Source of the DNA: Frankia sp. QA3
GTDB lineage: Bacteria > Actinomycetota > Actinomycetes > Frankiales > Frankiaceae
Reading direction: 5' to 3'
Assembly: GCF_000262465.1 (NCBI RefSeq)
Contig: NZ_CM001489.1
Coordinates: 3,113,675-3,171,284, forward strand
DNA: 57,610 nucleotides
Under the pieces are notes generated by a model. That model was not told where the DNA came from. It saw nothing but the letters and a program-made list of their open reading frames with translations, and did no database searches. The position numbers were made by a program, and so were the translations under genes. This document shows positions 10,411-19,609 of this stretch, piece by piece (position 1 is the stretch's first letter; each line of letters starts with the position of its first letter).

Positions 10411-10992
10411 ATGGCGGACGACCGGGCGCCCCGACAGCCGCGGCGGGCCGACGCCCGCGACAACCGGGAGCGGATCGTGCGGGCGGCCCGTGCGGCGTTC
10501 GCCGAGCAAGGCCCGCACGCCTCACTGAACCGGATCGCCGCGGCGGCGGGGGTCGGCGCGGGAACCCTCTACCGGCATTTCCCGTCGGAGCAGGCGCTGC
10601 TCGTGGAGATCATCCGCGATGACGTCGACGCCCTGTGCGCCACCGGGCGGGCTCTCGCCGACCAGCCGGACACGGCCGACGCCCTGCGTCACTGGCTGCA
10701 CGCGGTGGCCCGGCACGCCACGGCGATGCGGGGCCTGGTCGCCACCCACATGGCCGCCGTCTCGCGGCCCGGCACCGACGCCACGCTCGCGGCCTGTCAC
10801 GACGCCATCCGCGCGACCGGGGCGGCTCTGCTGGACCGCGCCAGGCAGCGGGGCGCGGCGCCGACGACGGTCGACATCGGCGACCTGCTGACGCTGGCGA
10901 ACGCGCTGGCCTGGGCGAGCGAGCAGGCACCCGACGATCCGGGCCTGCTCGACCGGCTGCTGGGCATCGCCCTCGCCGGGCTCGACGTCTGA
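10411..10992 (+). CDS. TetR-family transcriptional regulator
   Basis: The 193-residue product begins with a TetR DNA-binding domain (about 18-65): NRERIVRAARAAFAEQG, then LNRIAAAAGVGAGTLYRHF as helix-turn-helix and recognition helix. The all-helical C-terminal half is of the SbtR-like kind (DVDALCATGRALADQPD). The start has GGGAG seven bases upstream. It is divergent from the LLM oxidoreductase gene and likely binds the twin sites between them. Ligand unknown. Confidence 0.9.
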   Translation: MADDRAPRQPRRADARDNRERIVRAARAAFAEQGPHASLNRIAAAAGVGAGTLYRHFPSEQALLVEIIRDDVDALCATGRALADQPDTADALRHWLHAVARHATAMRGLVATHMAAVSRPGTDATLAACHDAIRATGAALLDRARQRGAAPTTVDIGDLLTLANALAWASEQAPDDPGLLDRLLGIALAGLDV

Positions 10993-11086
10993 CCGTCGTC
11001 CGGGAGCCCCTGACACCCTGTCGGGGCTCAGACCGTACCGAGCGCACCGCAACAGGCACCGCGCCGACAGGCGCGAGAGGCGGCGG

Positions 11087-13537
11087 TCAGCAGGTGGACG
11101 CGGCGGGTGTCCGCTGCGCTCGGGTAGCCACGCGGCGAGTCGGCCGGTCGGGGCCCGCAGGGCGGCCGGCGGCGATCCAGGCGACGAGGGCGGGCAGGTC
11201 GGGGGTGCGGCCCGTGGCTGCGCGGATCCGCTCGCCGAGGGCGAGCACCGCCTCGGGATGGTCGATGCACAGTCGCCGTTCCAGCCCGCCGACCCGGGTG
11301 GCGTGGATCAGGGCCAGCCCGGCGAAGGACTCCACCCGTCCCGGCCGCTCGCGTAGCTCACGGCGGAACTCGACCGCCGCGCGGGCGGTGTCACCGGCCA
11401 CGGCCGACACATCCCCGGCCGTGGCTGCGGCGGGCCAGTCCCCCGCCTGGGCAGCCGCCCAGTCCGGGACGGCGGCCCGGCGCGGGACGGCGGGCAGGCA
11501 CGAAACGATGGGCAGGCACGAAACGATGGGCAGGCGCGAGCCGGCGGGCAGGTGCAGGCCGGAGCCGGGCGCGGCGAAGGACAGGGCGGTGAGCACCTGC
11601 CGGGCGTGGCGGTGCAGCGGGCCGGATCCGGTCCAGGGCTCCACCCGGGAGCGCGGGGGCACCGGGAGACCGCAGGGCCGGCCGGCCAGCCAGTCCCACG
11701 CCCAGCCGGCGACATGGTCCGCGTCGGGCCGGTGGTTGCGCAGCCGCCAGACCACGCCGAGGTCCCGCAGCACACCGCGGGCGGCCCGGCTCACCGAGGC
11801 CGGCAACCCGACCCGGCCCCAGGCCTCGCGGTCGGCGGTCATCGCGGCCACGACGCGTTGCCCGGCCGCGGTCAGGCCGTCGGCGGCCCGCAGCGCCGGC
11901 AGGGTCGCGCGCAGGGCCTCCCGGCACCAGGCGAGCTCGTAGGCCGCGCCCAGGTCGGGAGCCCGCGCGGGACGCCCCCAGCGGGCTGCCCAGAAGGCGG
12001 CCATCCGGCAGTAGGCGAAGGCACCGTGCAGGACGGCGGCCAGCGGACGCGGATCGGGGCGCCAGGGGGCGAAGTGCACCGCGCGGTCGTCGTGCGCCCG
12101 TAGCAGCGGGGTGATGTCGCCGAGCATCTCCAGCCGGCTGTGTGCCGACTCGTGGACGAGCGCGACGGCGAGCCGTAGCGCATCGGGCGGCGGCGCGATC
12201 ATCACGGTGCCGAGGGCATCGGTCGTCGTCGCGCTGCTGCCCGGGCGGTCCGCCACCTCGCGCAGCGGCACCAGGGCGCGCAGGGCGCCGGCGACCTCGG
12301 CCGCCTGGCCGGCATCGGTCGCCGCCAGGATGTCCCCGGCCGCACCGACCAGCCGCCGCCAGCGTGACTCCGATGCCGGGTCGCCGCGCATCGCGACCGG
12401 CAGCGGGAGGTCACCGCCGCGCAACGGGTCGGTGTCCTCCAGGAGCAGCTCGAGGTCGCCGGCGCCCGGCAGGACACACGCCGGCAGCCACCCGTCCCCG
12501 CGGACCGGACGCGCGGCGGCGACCATCGGCCGAGCGCCGATCGGCGCGGCGCCGCACCGGTGAGGCACCATCACCCGCAGGCTGATCGCATCCTCGAAGC
12601 CGATGCCGAAGCCAGAGCCGCCGTCGGCGTCGGCGTCGGCGTCGGCGTTGACCGTCACGGCCATGGCGGCCCAGCCGTCCGCCGCCTCCGCCACGACGCA
12701 ACCGACGGTCGGGACGGCGACGAGCCCGTCGACGATGCGGACCGGCACCCGGCACGGCAGCCGGGCCCGCAGCGCGGCGGCGACCGCGATCCCGCCGAGG
12801 TAACCGAGGCCGGGCAGAAGGCCCGAAGCGCCGATGCCGGGGCGGGCGGCGACGCGCCAGCACCGGCGCAGGCTGTCGGCGAGCCAGTTCCCGACCGTCG
12901 GATGCAGCAGGACGGCGTGCAGCTCACCGGGCTGGCGGCGCTGCGCCTGGGCCAGCACCCGCACGGACTCGTCCAGGCAGTCGCGCGTCTCGGCGTCGAG
13001 GTCGAGGGTGCCCGCGCTGCGCAGCACCGCCCACAACAGCAGCATCCGCCGGCTGAGCTGACCGCGCCACAGCTTGTCGAGCACGGCCGCGCCCGCCCGC
13101 CCGCCGGCGACGGCGTCGATCTCGGCGGGGGTCAGCCGATGCCGGGCGGCCGGCGCCGGCTCGGCGGGGACGGCGAGCGACGGCGACCCTCGTCCCCGGT
13201 GGCGGGGGTGCCCTGCGGCGCGGCTGGCGGTGTCACCGGTGCGCGCGGACCAGGTGGCGGGGTGGGCGACGGTCGCCGAGCCGCCATCGCGCCGATGGTT
13301 GCCGTCCGGCACATCACGGAAGAGCCTGTTGCGCGGCGCGTAGCCGGCTCCGAGGAGATTTCCGCCCAGCGCCGCAGCGAGGCCGGACGGCAACGGAGCG
13401 CCGGGGTGCCCGATCCAGGAGGCGACGTGGCGCAGCCATTCTCCCGACCTCGGACCGGGAAGTGCGGCGAGCCGGTCGATGTCGAATCCGCACAGGTCGA
13501 CGAGAGCGCCGGACCAGGGTGTCGGATCGTCTGCCAT
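11087..13537 (-). CDS. HExxH-motif protein, putative 2-oxoglutarate-type peptide beta-hydroxylase
   Basis: An 816-residue protein, last gene of the minus-strand TIR/TPR cluster. Near residue 461 it has LVHESAHSRLEML, followed about 25 residues later by the FAPWRPDPRPLAAVLHGAFA segment. This HExxH plus PWRxDxRPL signature marks the family found in, or fused to, maturases of FxSxx-COOH and related peptide systems, for which a peptide beta-hydroxylase role has been proposed. The N-terminal 430 residues are not assigned. No CxxxCxxC radical-SAM motif is present, so it is not an FxsB-type fusion. The ATG at 13537 follows GGGAGG eight bases upstream; an earlier ATG at 13630 lacks a good site. The substrate is not evident in the window. 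Confidence 0.75.
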   Translation of the reverse strand: MADDPTPWSGALVDLCGFDIDRLAALPGPRSGEWLRHVASWIGHPGAPLPSGLAAALGGNLLGAGYAPRNRLFRDVPDGNHRRDGGSATVAHPATWSARTGDTASRAAGHPRHRGRGSPSLAVPAEPAPAARHRLTPAEIDAVAGGRAGAAVLDKLWRGQLSRRMLLLWAVLRSAGTLDLDAETRDCLDESVRVLAQAQRRQPGELHAVLLHPTVGNWLADSLRRCWRVAARPGIGASGLLPGLGYLGGIAVAAALRARLPCRVPVRIVDGLVAVPTVGCVVAEAADGWAAMAVTVNADADADADGGSGFGIGFEDAISLRVMVPHRCGAAPIGARPMVAAARPVRGDGWLPACVLPGAGDLELLLEDTDPLRGGDLPLPVAMRGDPASESRWRRLVGAAGDILAATDAGQAAEVAGALRALVPLREVADRPGSSATTTDALGTVMIAPPPDALRLAVALVHESAHSRLEMLGDITPLLRAHDDRAVHFAPWRPDPRPLAAVLHGAFAYCRMAAFWAARWGRPARAPDLGAAYELAWCREALRATLPALRAADGLTAAGQRVVAAMTADREAWGRVGLPASVSRAARGVLRDLGVVWRLRNHRPDADHVAGWAWDWLAGRPCGLPVPPRSRVEPWTGSGPLHRHARQVLTALSFAAPGSGLHLPAGSRLPIVSCLPIVSCLPAVPRRAAVPDWAAAQAGDWPAAATAGDVSAVAGDTARAAVEFRRELRERPGRVESFAGLALIHATRVGGLERRLCIDHPEAVLALGERIRAATGRTPDLPALVAWIAAGRPAGPDRPTRRVATRAQRTPAASTC

Positions 13538-13663
13538 CGGTGGAGCCTCCCACCACGCCGGTGCGTATTGCAGCGCAGGAACCTGCACGATGGAGAATAG
13601 CGCGGCACGATCGCCCATGATCCCGTCCATTGACGGGTTCCGGTTGGCGCCGACGGCCTCCGC

Positions 13664-14764
13664 TCACCCGCCGGCGGCGGTGAATCGACGAACGAGCTGC
13701 TGGAACCGCTGGTCGGCGTGGGCCACCCGCCGCTGGTCGAGGGTGACACCGAGCAGGACCTCGTCCCGGCTAAGCCGGTGAAAATACAGCGCGCCCTTCT
13801 CCACGTCGAGCACGGTGCGTGACAGTCGCCGGTTCAGCACCGAACGCAGAAGACCGTCCAGCAGATCGCTCAGTGCCAGGAACTCGACGCCGACCTTCTC
13901 GAAGGCATCCCGCCGGGCGGATCGCCCGAGGCCGACGAAGAATTCGTTCAGATCGCTGTGGTCCAGCACGTCCGCGGCGCTCATCCGGCCATCACGCACC
14001 AGGGCGATGTACTGCAGGTCGATCGGCTGCAGAATGTTCACGGCCTGCGCCTGGAAAAGCTCCTCGCGGCGGTCCCGGGCGGACGACCAGCGCCGGTGGA
14101 TCAGCGACGCCCACGGGCTGGCGAACACCGGCGCCGAGGGCCTCGGCAGGGAGGCGAAGACGTGGACGGCGTCCCCGCCCGCGTCGGCGGCCCGCGTCTC
14201 ACCCGGCCGGTCCACGGAGGCCTGCCCGGCGGGGGGCGCGGGCCGGTAGGTGTCGCCGCTGCCCCGGTAGCCGCCGTAGTTCGGATCGGTCATGCCCCGG
14301 GCCTGCCGGATCCGCGCCGCCGTCTCCGAAAGCGACCGGTCGGCGGTCTCCAACGCGTCCCCGGTCAGGCAGACCCCGACGATGTACTGGCCGTTGTCGA
14401 CGTCGAAATACAGCACCGCCCGGTCGTCGGCGGCGAAGACGGTTCTGATCAGCCGACCGCCCGCCAGTCCCGTCAGCGACGCGTTCAGCTCGGTCATCCG
14501 ATGGTTGAGCTGGCGGCCGATCGTCTCGTAGTCCGACCGGGCGCGCGCCACCGTGCGGGAACCACGGAAAACCGCCGCCAGCACGGGATCTTCCAACAGG
14601 TCGACGGCCACCGTCGGCAGGCCGTGGTCGTAGTATTCGACGTGCTGCACGCCGGTGATCCGTACCGCTCGCCGGAATTCACGGATGATTCCGTTGTATT
14701 CGTCGCCGACGTGCAGCGCGGTCGCGACGTGGTGTTCGAGGGAGTCCTCGGGGACAGTCACCAT
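13664..14764 (-). CDS. Unrecognised protein with an internally duplicated domain
   Basis: A 366-residue protein that I do not recognise. It contains two similar segments: RAVLYFDVDNGQYIVGVCLT with a following AD-containing helix (about residues 117-155), and GALYFHRLSRDEVLLGVTLD with a similar AD-containing helix (about 315-355). Each looks like strand-strand-helix of a small alpha/beta sensor fold, so an ancient duplication is likely. A Pro/Gly-rich linker separates the halves. The ATG at 14764 has AAGGA eight bases upstream; a GTG at 14782 would overlap the preceding gene by 8 bp and lacks a site. Position between the TPR and HExxH genes suggests an adaptor or sensor role. Inference only. 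Confidence 0.7.
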   Translation of the reverse strand: MVTVPEDSLEHHVATALHVGDEYNGIIREFRRAVRITGVQHVEYYDHGLPTVAVDLLEDPVLAAVFRGSRTVARARSDYETIGRQLNHRMTELNASLTGLAGGRLIRTVFAADDRAVLYFDVDNGQYIVGVCLTGDALETADRSLSETAARIRQARGMTDPNYGGYRGSGDTYRPAPPAGQASVDRPGETRAADAGGDAVHVFASLPRPSAPVFASPWASLIHRRWSSARDRREELFQAQAVNILQPIDLQYIALVRDGRMSAADVLDHSDLNEFFVGLGRSARRDAFEKVGVEFLALSDLLDGLLRSVLNRRLSRTVLDVEKGALYFHRLSRDEVLLGVTLDQRRVAHADQRFQQLVRRFTAAGG

Positions 14765-14774
14765 CAGCTCATCC

Positions 14775-17700
14775 TTAGACACTGGAGATGTCGACGTCGA
14801 TGTCCTGATGGCCAGCCCCGCCGCCCGCGTCCCCCACGTCGAGCACCGCCAGGTTCTCCCGCATTATCGCCAGGTAGGGATGTTCCCGGTCCAGGGAGAT
14901 TTCGGCCTCCGCCAGCAGCTCGCCGGCCAACCGGTGGGCCTGGTCGACCGCGCCGACGGCGACCCGCGCGGCGGCGAGGTTCACCCCCGCGGCCAGCGTG
15001 AACGGATGGTGCAGGTAGAGCTCGTCCGCGAGCTGGTCGTAGGCCTGCTCGGCGAGTGCGAGGGCCTGCGCGGGGCGGCCGTCGGCGCGCAGGTAGATCG
15101 AAAGGTCGGACCGGCAGATGTTGGTGAACGGGTGTTCCGGCCCGTGCAGGCGCAGGTACTCGTGCAGGCATGCCTGGGCCTCGACGGCGGCCTGGTGGTG
15201 CTCGCCGAGGGCGTGCAGGTGGCCGGCGCGGCTGAGCCGGCAGGCGATGGTGCCCAGGTCCGCCTCGCCGTAGATCTCGACGTAGCGCCGCAGTGTCTGC
15301 GCGGCGAGGTGGTCGGCCGCGTCCGGGCTGCCGCGTAGCCGCAGGACGACCGCGAGGTGCTTGTTGCAGCGCAGCGTCAGATGGGTGTTCTCGCCCTCGA
15401 TGCGGGCGAGGTTCGTCGCGGCCTCCCGCAGCAGCCGTTCGGCGCTCTCCAGGTCACCGAGCTCGCGGTGGCAGATGCCGGCGCGGGCCTGCAGCCACCA
15501 GAACTGGGCGGTGTCGTCGCCGCCGACCAGGCGAAGCCGCGTCAGCGTGTCCAGGCTCAGGTCGAGCGCCTCCCGGGGCCGGCCGTCGAGGAAGGTCGAC
15601 AGGGCGAGGTTGCCCGCGGCCATGAGGGTGTCGAGATGGTTGTCGCCGAGCGTCTCGCGCAGGCCGATCAGGGTGCTGCTCTCCTCGGCGGCCGCCATCG
15701 CGAACCGGCCGAGCTCGCGGATGTCGACGCCGTAGCTCATCGCCGTGATCAGCGTGTGCCGGTGGAAGATGCCCAGGTGGCGCCGCTGGCGGGCGAGGGT
15801 GTCGGTGTCGAGGTCGTAGGCGGCCTGGAACCGGCCGAGGTCGCGCAGCAGGATCGCCAGGTGGGTGGCCATCCGCAGGGTCACCGGGTCGTCCCAGCCG
15901 AACAGCTCCCGCCAGCGGTCCAGCGCGCGCTGAGCCATGTCGCGGCCGACCTCCAACCGGCCCGACCGCCACATCGCGTACACCTGGGAGACCAGCCACT
16001 GGCGGACGGTCGGCGACGGGCTGTCGATCGCGCCGGCGGGCAGGACCTGTTCCTCCAGCATCCGGTAGATCGGCCAGCTCGCCGCGTCGGCGGGCCGCGG
16101 GGCGGCCAGCGCGATGTCGGCGAACACCCCGAGTACCGCCGCGCGGGCCGCCGTCCGCTCGGCCGGGGCCATCCGCTCGAGGAGCAGACGCTGCCAGCGC
16201 GCCGCCAGCCGCAGCTGCCCCTCCGGCGCGGCGTCGACCTCGGCCAGCCGGGGCTTGCGGATCTCCCCCCACAGCTCGGGCAGCACGGTCGGATCGGCGA
16301 TCGTGTCGTCACCGACCTCCCCGGCCAGGTGACGCAGCATCACCGGGGACTCCAGCAGGCCCCGCGGGACGCCCTGCGGGGACAGGAAGGCGCACAGCTG
16401 CAGCAGGCGGGCCGCCGCCCGCCGCACCGGACTCGCCGCGGACCGCAGCGTCTCGAACGACACCGTCCAGGTCGTCGTCTCGGCGGCAGCCCCGACGGCC
16501 TGGGCCAGGTAGGCGTCGACGGCGTGGCCGTCGATCTCCGCGCCGCGCCAGTCCTGGCGTAGCCGGCCGACGGCGGTGCGCAGGCCGGACGGCCGGTGAT
16601 CGAGGCGCTTGGCCACCAGTTCCAGCCGCTCCCGGTCGACCGCGGGCAGCCACTGGCGCAGGAACACCAGGCTCTCCTCGGGCGCGAACGGGTCCACCCA
16701 CAGCGCCCCGGGATGGTCCCGCCACCCCGCCTGCGACGAGGTGATCAGGACGTGCCCGTTGGGCGTGGCCGTCGGCAGCAGCCCGGCCAGCGACGCCGGG
16801 TCCGCCGCGCCGTCGTAGACCAGCAGCCAGCGCGGCGACGGGTCGCCGCGGCGCAGCGCGTCCAGCGCCACCCGTTCCAGCTGCTCCGACGGGGAACGCT
16901 GGGCCTGCGGCACGTTGCTGTCCGGGTGCAGCAGGACGGCGAGATCGGCCAGACAGCGGCGCACGGATGCCTCGTCACCCGCCGGGATCCAGTGGACGAT
17001 GTCGTAGTCGGCCTCGAACCGGTGGGCGAACTGGGCCGCGACCGCGCTCTTGCCGATCCCCTCGCCGCCGAGCAGCAGGGCCGGCCCGGTGGCCCGCCCA
17101 CCGGGCAGCAACCGGTCGCGCAGCGTGTCGAGCAGGGTGTGGCGGCCGACGAAGGGCTGGGTGAACATCGTCGGCATCGTCCAGATCCGCGGGCGGCGCG
17201 TCGGGTAGCGGGGGGTGACCGCGGTGAGGTCACCGATCCCGGTCCCGGGGACGGGCAGGCCGAGGCGTTCGAGGACCTCGACCGCCGCTTCCCGCTCGCC
17301 CAGCGTCGTCAGCCCGATCACCTCGGCGCTGGTGTAGGCCGGGTCCAGCCGCGTCGCGCCGACCTGGACGATGCTCGCCGCGGCCCGCGCCACCCCGTCG
17401 CGTCCCCGGGAGCGCACCACCGCGCGCAGCGCCGCCTCGCCCGGGGTGTCCGGGCCGAGGTTCGGCGAGCCGACGACGACCAGCGCGTCGACCGCGGGGA
17501 AGTCCTGCGCGGTCACCGAGGTCGGGGGCACCGTGCGCACCCGCACCCCGGTCGGGCTGAGCACGGAGACCAGCCAGTCGACCCACGGCCGGTCCTCCGG
17601 CGCGCCGAAGACAGCCACCGAGCGTGGGGCGGGCGGCCCGTACTGCTCGAAGGCCCACAGCACCCGCTCCCGCTCCTGCGCGGGGATGGGTCGGGCGACG

Positions 17701-18704
17701 ATCGGCCCGCCCTCGGTGATCACGCCGGCCAGCACCCGGTAGGCGGCCTGGACACCGGAGCGGCTCGCCGGGTCCTCGAGGAAGGTGGCCAGCACCTCCT
17801 CGTAGGCGTAGGCGGCCTTGTAGGGGACCTCCAGCTCGATCAGGCGCGCCCGCTGCGCCTCCTGGCTGGGTCCGCACAGGTCGGTCAGCGCCGGGCGGAA
17901 CGCGTGGAAGGCCGCGTGGCGGCGGCGTTCCTGCTTGCGCTGCTCGGTGTCCTCCACCCGCATCGGGACCGGCAGGACGCGGATGGGCCGCTCGCCGTCG
18001 CGGATCTGGTGCGCCACCTTGGCGCCGCCGTCGATGGACTGGTTGTTCAGCGCGAAGCCGACCACCACCGTGTCCGGCAGCAGTTGGGTGCAGATGCCCG
18101 CGGCGTCGGAGGTGCCGGTCCGGCTGTCGATGAGGACGTAGTCGTAGCCGGCGAAACGCATGCGGTCACGCAGAGCGGCGAAGTAGGCCCGCCCGTCGGT
18201 GTCCTCGAAGAACGTCGTCCACGGCAGCGCGACCGCGACGACGGCGTTCTTGGTGGTCTGCCGGCCCGGGCCAAGGAAGTCGATGCGCCCGCCGGCGGGG
18301 AACCCCGACCACTCGATGGTCTCGACGTTGTGCCGGAAGTCGCTGTAACGAGCGATGATCTCCAGGACCTCGGCCGCGTCCGGCTGGCTGCCGTGCTGCT
18401 CCAGCCCCGGGTGCCCGGCGTTCTGCAGACGGTCGATCTCCCGGATGAAACCCTCCAGCATCTCGGTGATGCCGTCGCTGCTGTCGAGTTCCTTGTTCTG
18501 CAGGAAGGGCCGGAAATAGCGGTGCAGGCCGGGGGACTCCAGGTCCCAGTCGACGGTGAGCACCCGCTTGCCGGACGCGGCGAGCAGCCAGGCGACGTTC
18601 GCCACCGCCATCGTGCGCCCGGCACCGCCCTTGTACGAGTAGAAGGTGACGATGTGCGCCGGGCTCTCGGCGGCGGGGTCCGGTCCCCCGGTGGCCTCAG
18701 TCAT
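14775..18704 (-). CDS. FxSxx-COOH-system-type ParA-like / TIR-like / NB-ARC / TPR protein
   Basis: A 1309-residue multidomain protein. Residues 1-330 form a ParA/MinD-like ATPase with a deviant Walker A (SYKGGAGRTMAVANVAWLL) and TVDWDLESPG. Residues 360-485 resemble a TIR-like Rossmann module (SVAVFGAPEDRPWVDWL) without an obvious catalytic Glu. An NB-ARC NTPase starts near 530 (FVGRHTLLDTLRD) with an intact P-loop GGEGIGKS near 545 and LLVYDGAADPASLAGLLP. About 880-1300 is a helical TPR array. This order matches the tetratricopeptide protein of FxSxx-COOH systems and the architecture of STAND signalling NTPases. It overlaps the FxsC-like gene upstream by 8 bp. A central sensor/scaffold of the cluster is the likely role. 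Confidence 0.82.
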   Translation of the reverse strand: MTEATGGPDPAAESPAHIVTFYSYKGGAGRTMAVANVAWLLAASGKRVLTVDWDLESPGLHRYFRPFLQNKELDSSDGITEMLEGFIREIDRLQNAGHPGLEQHGSQPDAAEVLEIIARYSDFRHNVETIEWSGFPAGGRIDFLGPGRQTTKNAVVAVALPWTTFFEDTDGRAYFAALRDRMRFAGYDYVLIDSRTGTSDAAGICTQLLPDTVVVGFALNNQSIDGGAKVAHQIRDGERPIRVLPVPMRVEDTEQRKQERRRHAAFHAFRPALTDLCGPSQEAQRARLIELEVPYKAAYAYEEVLATFLEDPASRSGVQAAYRVLAGVITEGGPIVARPIPAQERERVLWAFEQYGPPAPRSVAVFGAPEDRPWVDWLVSVLSPTGVRVRTVPPTSVTAQDFPAVDALVVVGSPNLGPDTPGEAALRAVVRSRGRDGVARAAASIVQVGATRLDPAYTSAEVIGLTTLGEREAAVEVLERLGLPVPGTGIGDLTAVTPRYPTRRPRIWTMPTMFTQPFVGRHTLLDTLRDRLLPGGRATGPALLLGGEGIGKSAVAAQFAHRFEADYDIVHWIPAGDEASVRRCLADLAVLLHPDSNVPQAQRSPSEQLERVALDALRRGDPSPRWLLVYDGAADPASLAGLLPTATPNGHVLITSSQAGWRDHPGALWVDPFAPEESLVFLRQWLPAVDRERLELVAKRLDHRPSGLRTAVGRLRQDWRGAEIDGHAVDAYLAQAVGAAAETTTWTVSFETLRSAASPVRRAAARLLQLCAFLSPQGVPRGLLESPVMLRHLAGEVGDDTIADPTVLPELWGEIRKPRLAEVDAAPEGQLRLAARWQRLLLERMAPAERTAARAAVLGVFADIALAAPRPADAASWPIYRMLEEQVLPAGAIDSPSPTVRQWLVSQVYAMWRSGRLEVGRDMAQRALDRWRELFGWDDPVTLRMATHLAILLRDLGRFQAAYDLDTDTLARQRRHLGIFHRHTLITAMSYGVDIRELGRFAMAAAEESSTLIGLRETLGDNHLDTLMAAGNLALSTFLDGRPREALDLSLDTLTRLRLVGGDDTAQFWWLQARAGICHRELGDLESAERLLREAATNLARIEGENTHLTLRCNKHLAVVLRLRGSPDAADHLAAQTLRRYVEIYGEADLGTIACRLSRAGHLHALGEHHQAAVEAQACLHEYLRLHGPEHPFTNICRSDLSIYLRADGRPAQALALAEQAYDQLADELYLHHPFTLAAGVNLAAARVAVGAVDQAHRLAGELLAEAEISLDREHPYLAIMRENLAVLDVGDAGGGAGHQDIDVDISSV

Positions 18705-19434
18705 CGTCCTCGCCCCTTTCCGCGACGCCGGCTCGACGCAGGATGGGCCGGCGAGTGTGCTCGGGATCGGCCATCCGCCACCGGCGCTCCCAGCCGGGGC
18801 GGGACGCCACGCGTGGTGCGGGCCGCTGTGGATCCTGGGCGGCCGGCCCGCCCGCCCAGGCGGTCCGGCCGGAGAGCCGGACGAGCTCGGCGTCGCGCTC
18901 GGACAGCGACGGCGGCCCGTCCGCCCGGGCGCGCGCGATCAGCTCGACGACGGCGGCGACCAGGTGCCGGTAGCCGGGCGAGGCGGGGGCGGCGCGGATC
19001 AGCCGCAACGCGCCACCCGCGGCGAAGTCGGCGCCGAAGTCGCCGTCGAGCGTGCCCATCTGCCCGATGGGCACGGGCGGCGGGACCGCCCGGACGGACC
19101 AGGGGACGCCGATCAGCGCGGGTGAACGGCGCCCGGTGAAGTGCTGGTGCCAGCGCAGCCGCTCCCGGAACAGCGACCACTCGACCCGGCACTGCGGGTC
19201 GGAGAAGTACGCGTCGGAGTACAGCGCCACCAGCACCGGCGACAGCAGCACCTGCGGGTTCGCGCGCCCCGACGAGTCCGGCGCGGACGCCTCGGCGCCG
19301 GCGACCCCGCCCGTGAACGCCTCGCGGTGGCCGAGCCGCTCGTAGACGCCGTTCTGCACGTCGGCGGCGAAACGCTGGACATAGCTGCCGTCGCCCCCGG
19401 CGAGCGCATGATGCACGAGGAAGAAAGGGGTCAC
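18697..19434 (-). CDS. TIR-like protein, FxsC type
   Basis: A 245-residue TIR-like protein opening with FFLVHHALAGGDGSYVQRF, where related proteins have F-(F/V)-(S/T)-(Y/H). The catalytic-region motif reads LYSDAYFSDPQCRVEWSLFRERL, split here as YSDAYFSD, then C, two residues, E. The Glu of the C-x-x-E motif aligns with the NAD-cleaving Glu of catalytic TIR domains. The C-terminal 80 residues are basic and probably disordered. The GTG at 19434 follows GAGGGG. Its end overlaps the ATG of the TPR gene by 8 bp, so the two are coupled. Whether it is an NADase or an adaptor cannot be told from sequence. Confidence 0.78.
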   Translation of the reverse strand: MTPFFLVHHALAGGDGSYVQRFAADVQNGVYERLGHREAFTGGVAGAEASAPDSSGRANPQVLLSPVLVALYSDAYFSDPQCRVEWSLFRERLRWHQHFTGRRSPALIGVPWSVRAVPPPVPIGQMGTLDGDFGADFAAGGALRLIRAAPASPGYRHLVAAVVELIARARADGPPSLSERDAELVRLSGRTAWAGGPAAQDPQRPAPRVASRPGWERRWRMADPEHTRRPILRRAGVAERGEDDD

Positions 19435-19609
19435 CGGTGCCCCTCGCGTCGCATCCCGCGACAGCGCGCCCGACCCACCATCACACCCGTGCCTCTCACG
19501 TCCACGGCGACCAGCACCGGCCGGACCGCATTCTTTCCCCGCCGGTCCCCGGACCCCGCTCCCGACCCGCGACGCGCCGACGGCCAGGCAACCGATCCTG
19601 TGCGGTACA
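19435..19609. other. Gap within the TIR/TPR cluster
   Basis: This is the only sizeable gap in the upstream half of the cluster (175 bp). I see no convincing gene, no strong hairpin, and no clear promoter. It may hold an internal promoter for the FxsC-like and TPR genes. Confidence 0.4.

Noticed and set aside
16596..19139. Plus-strand 847-codon frame in the TIR/TPR region
   Set aside because: Low-complexity shadow of the NB-ARC/TPR and FxsC-like genes; no motif found.
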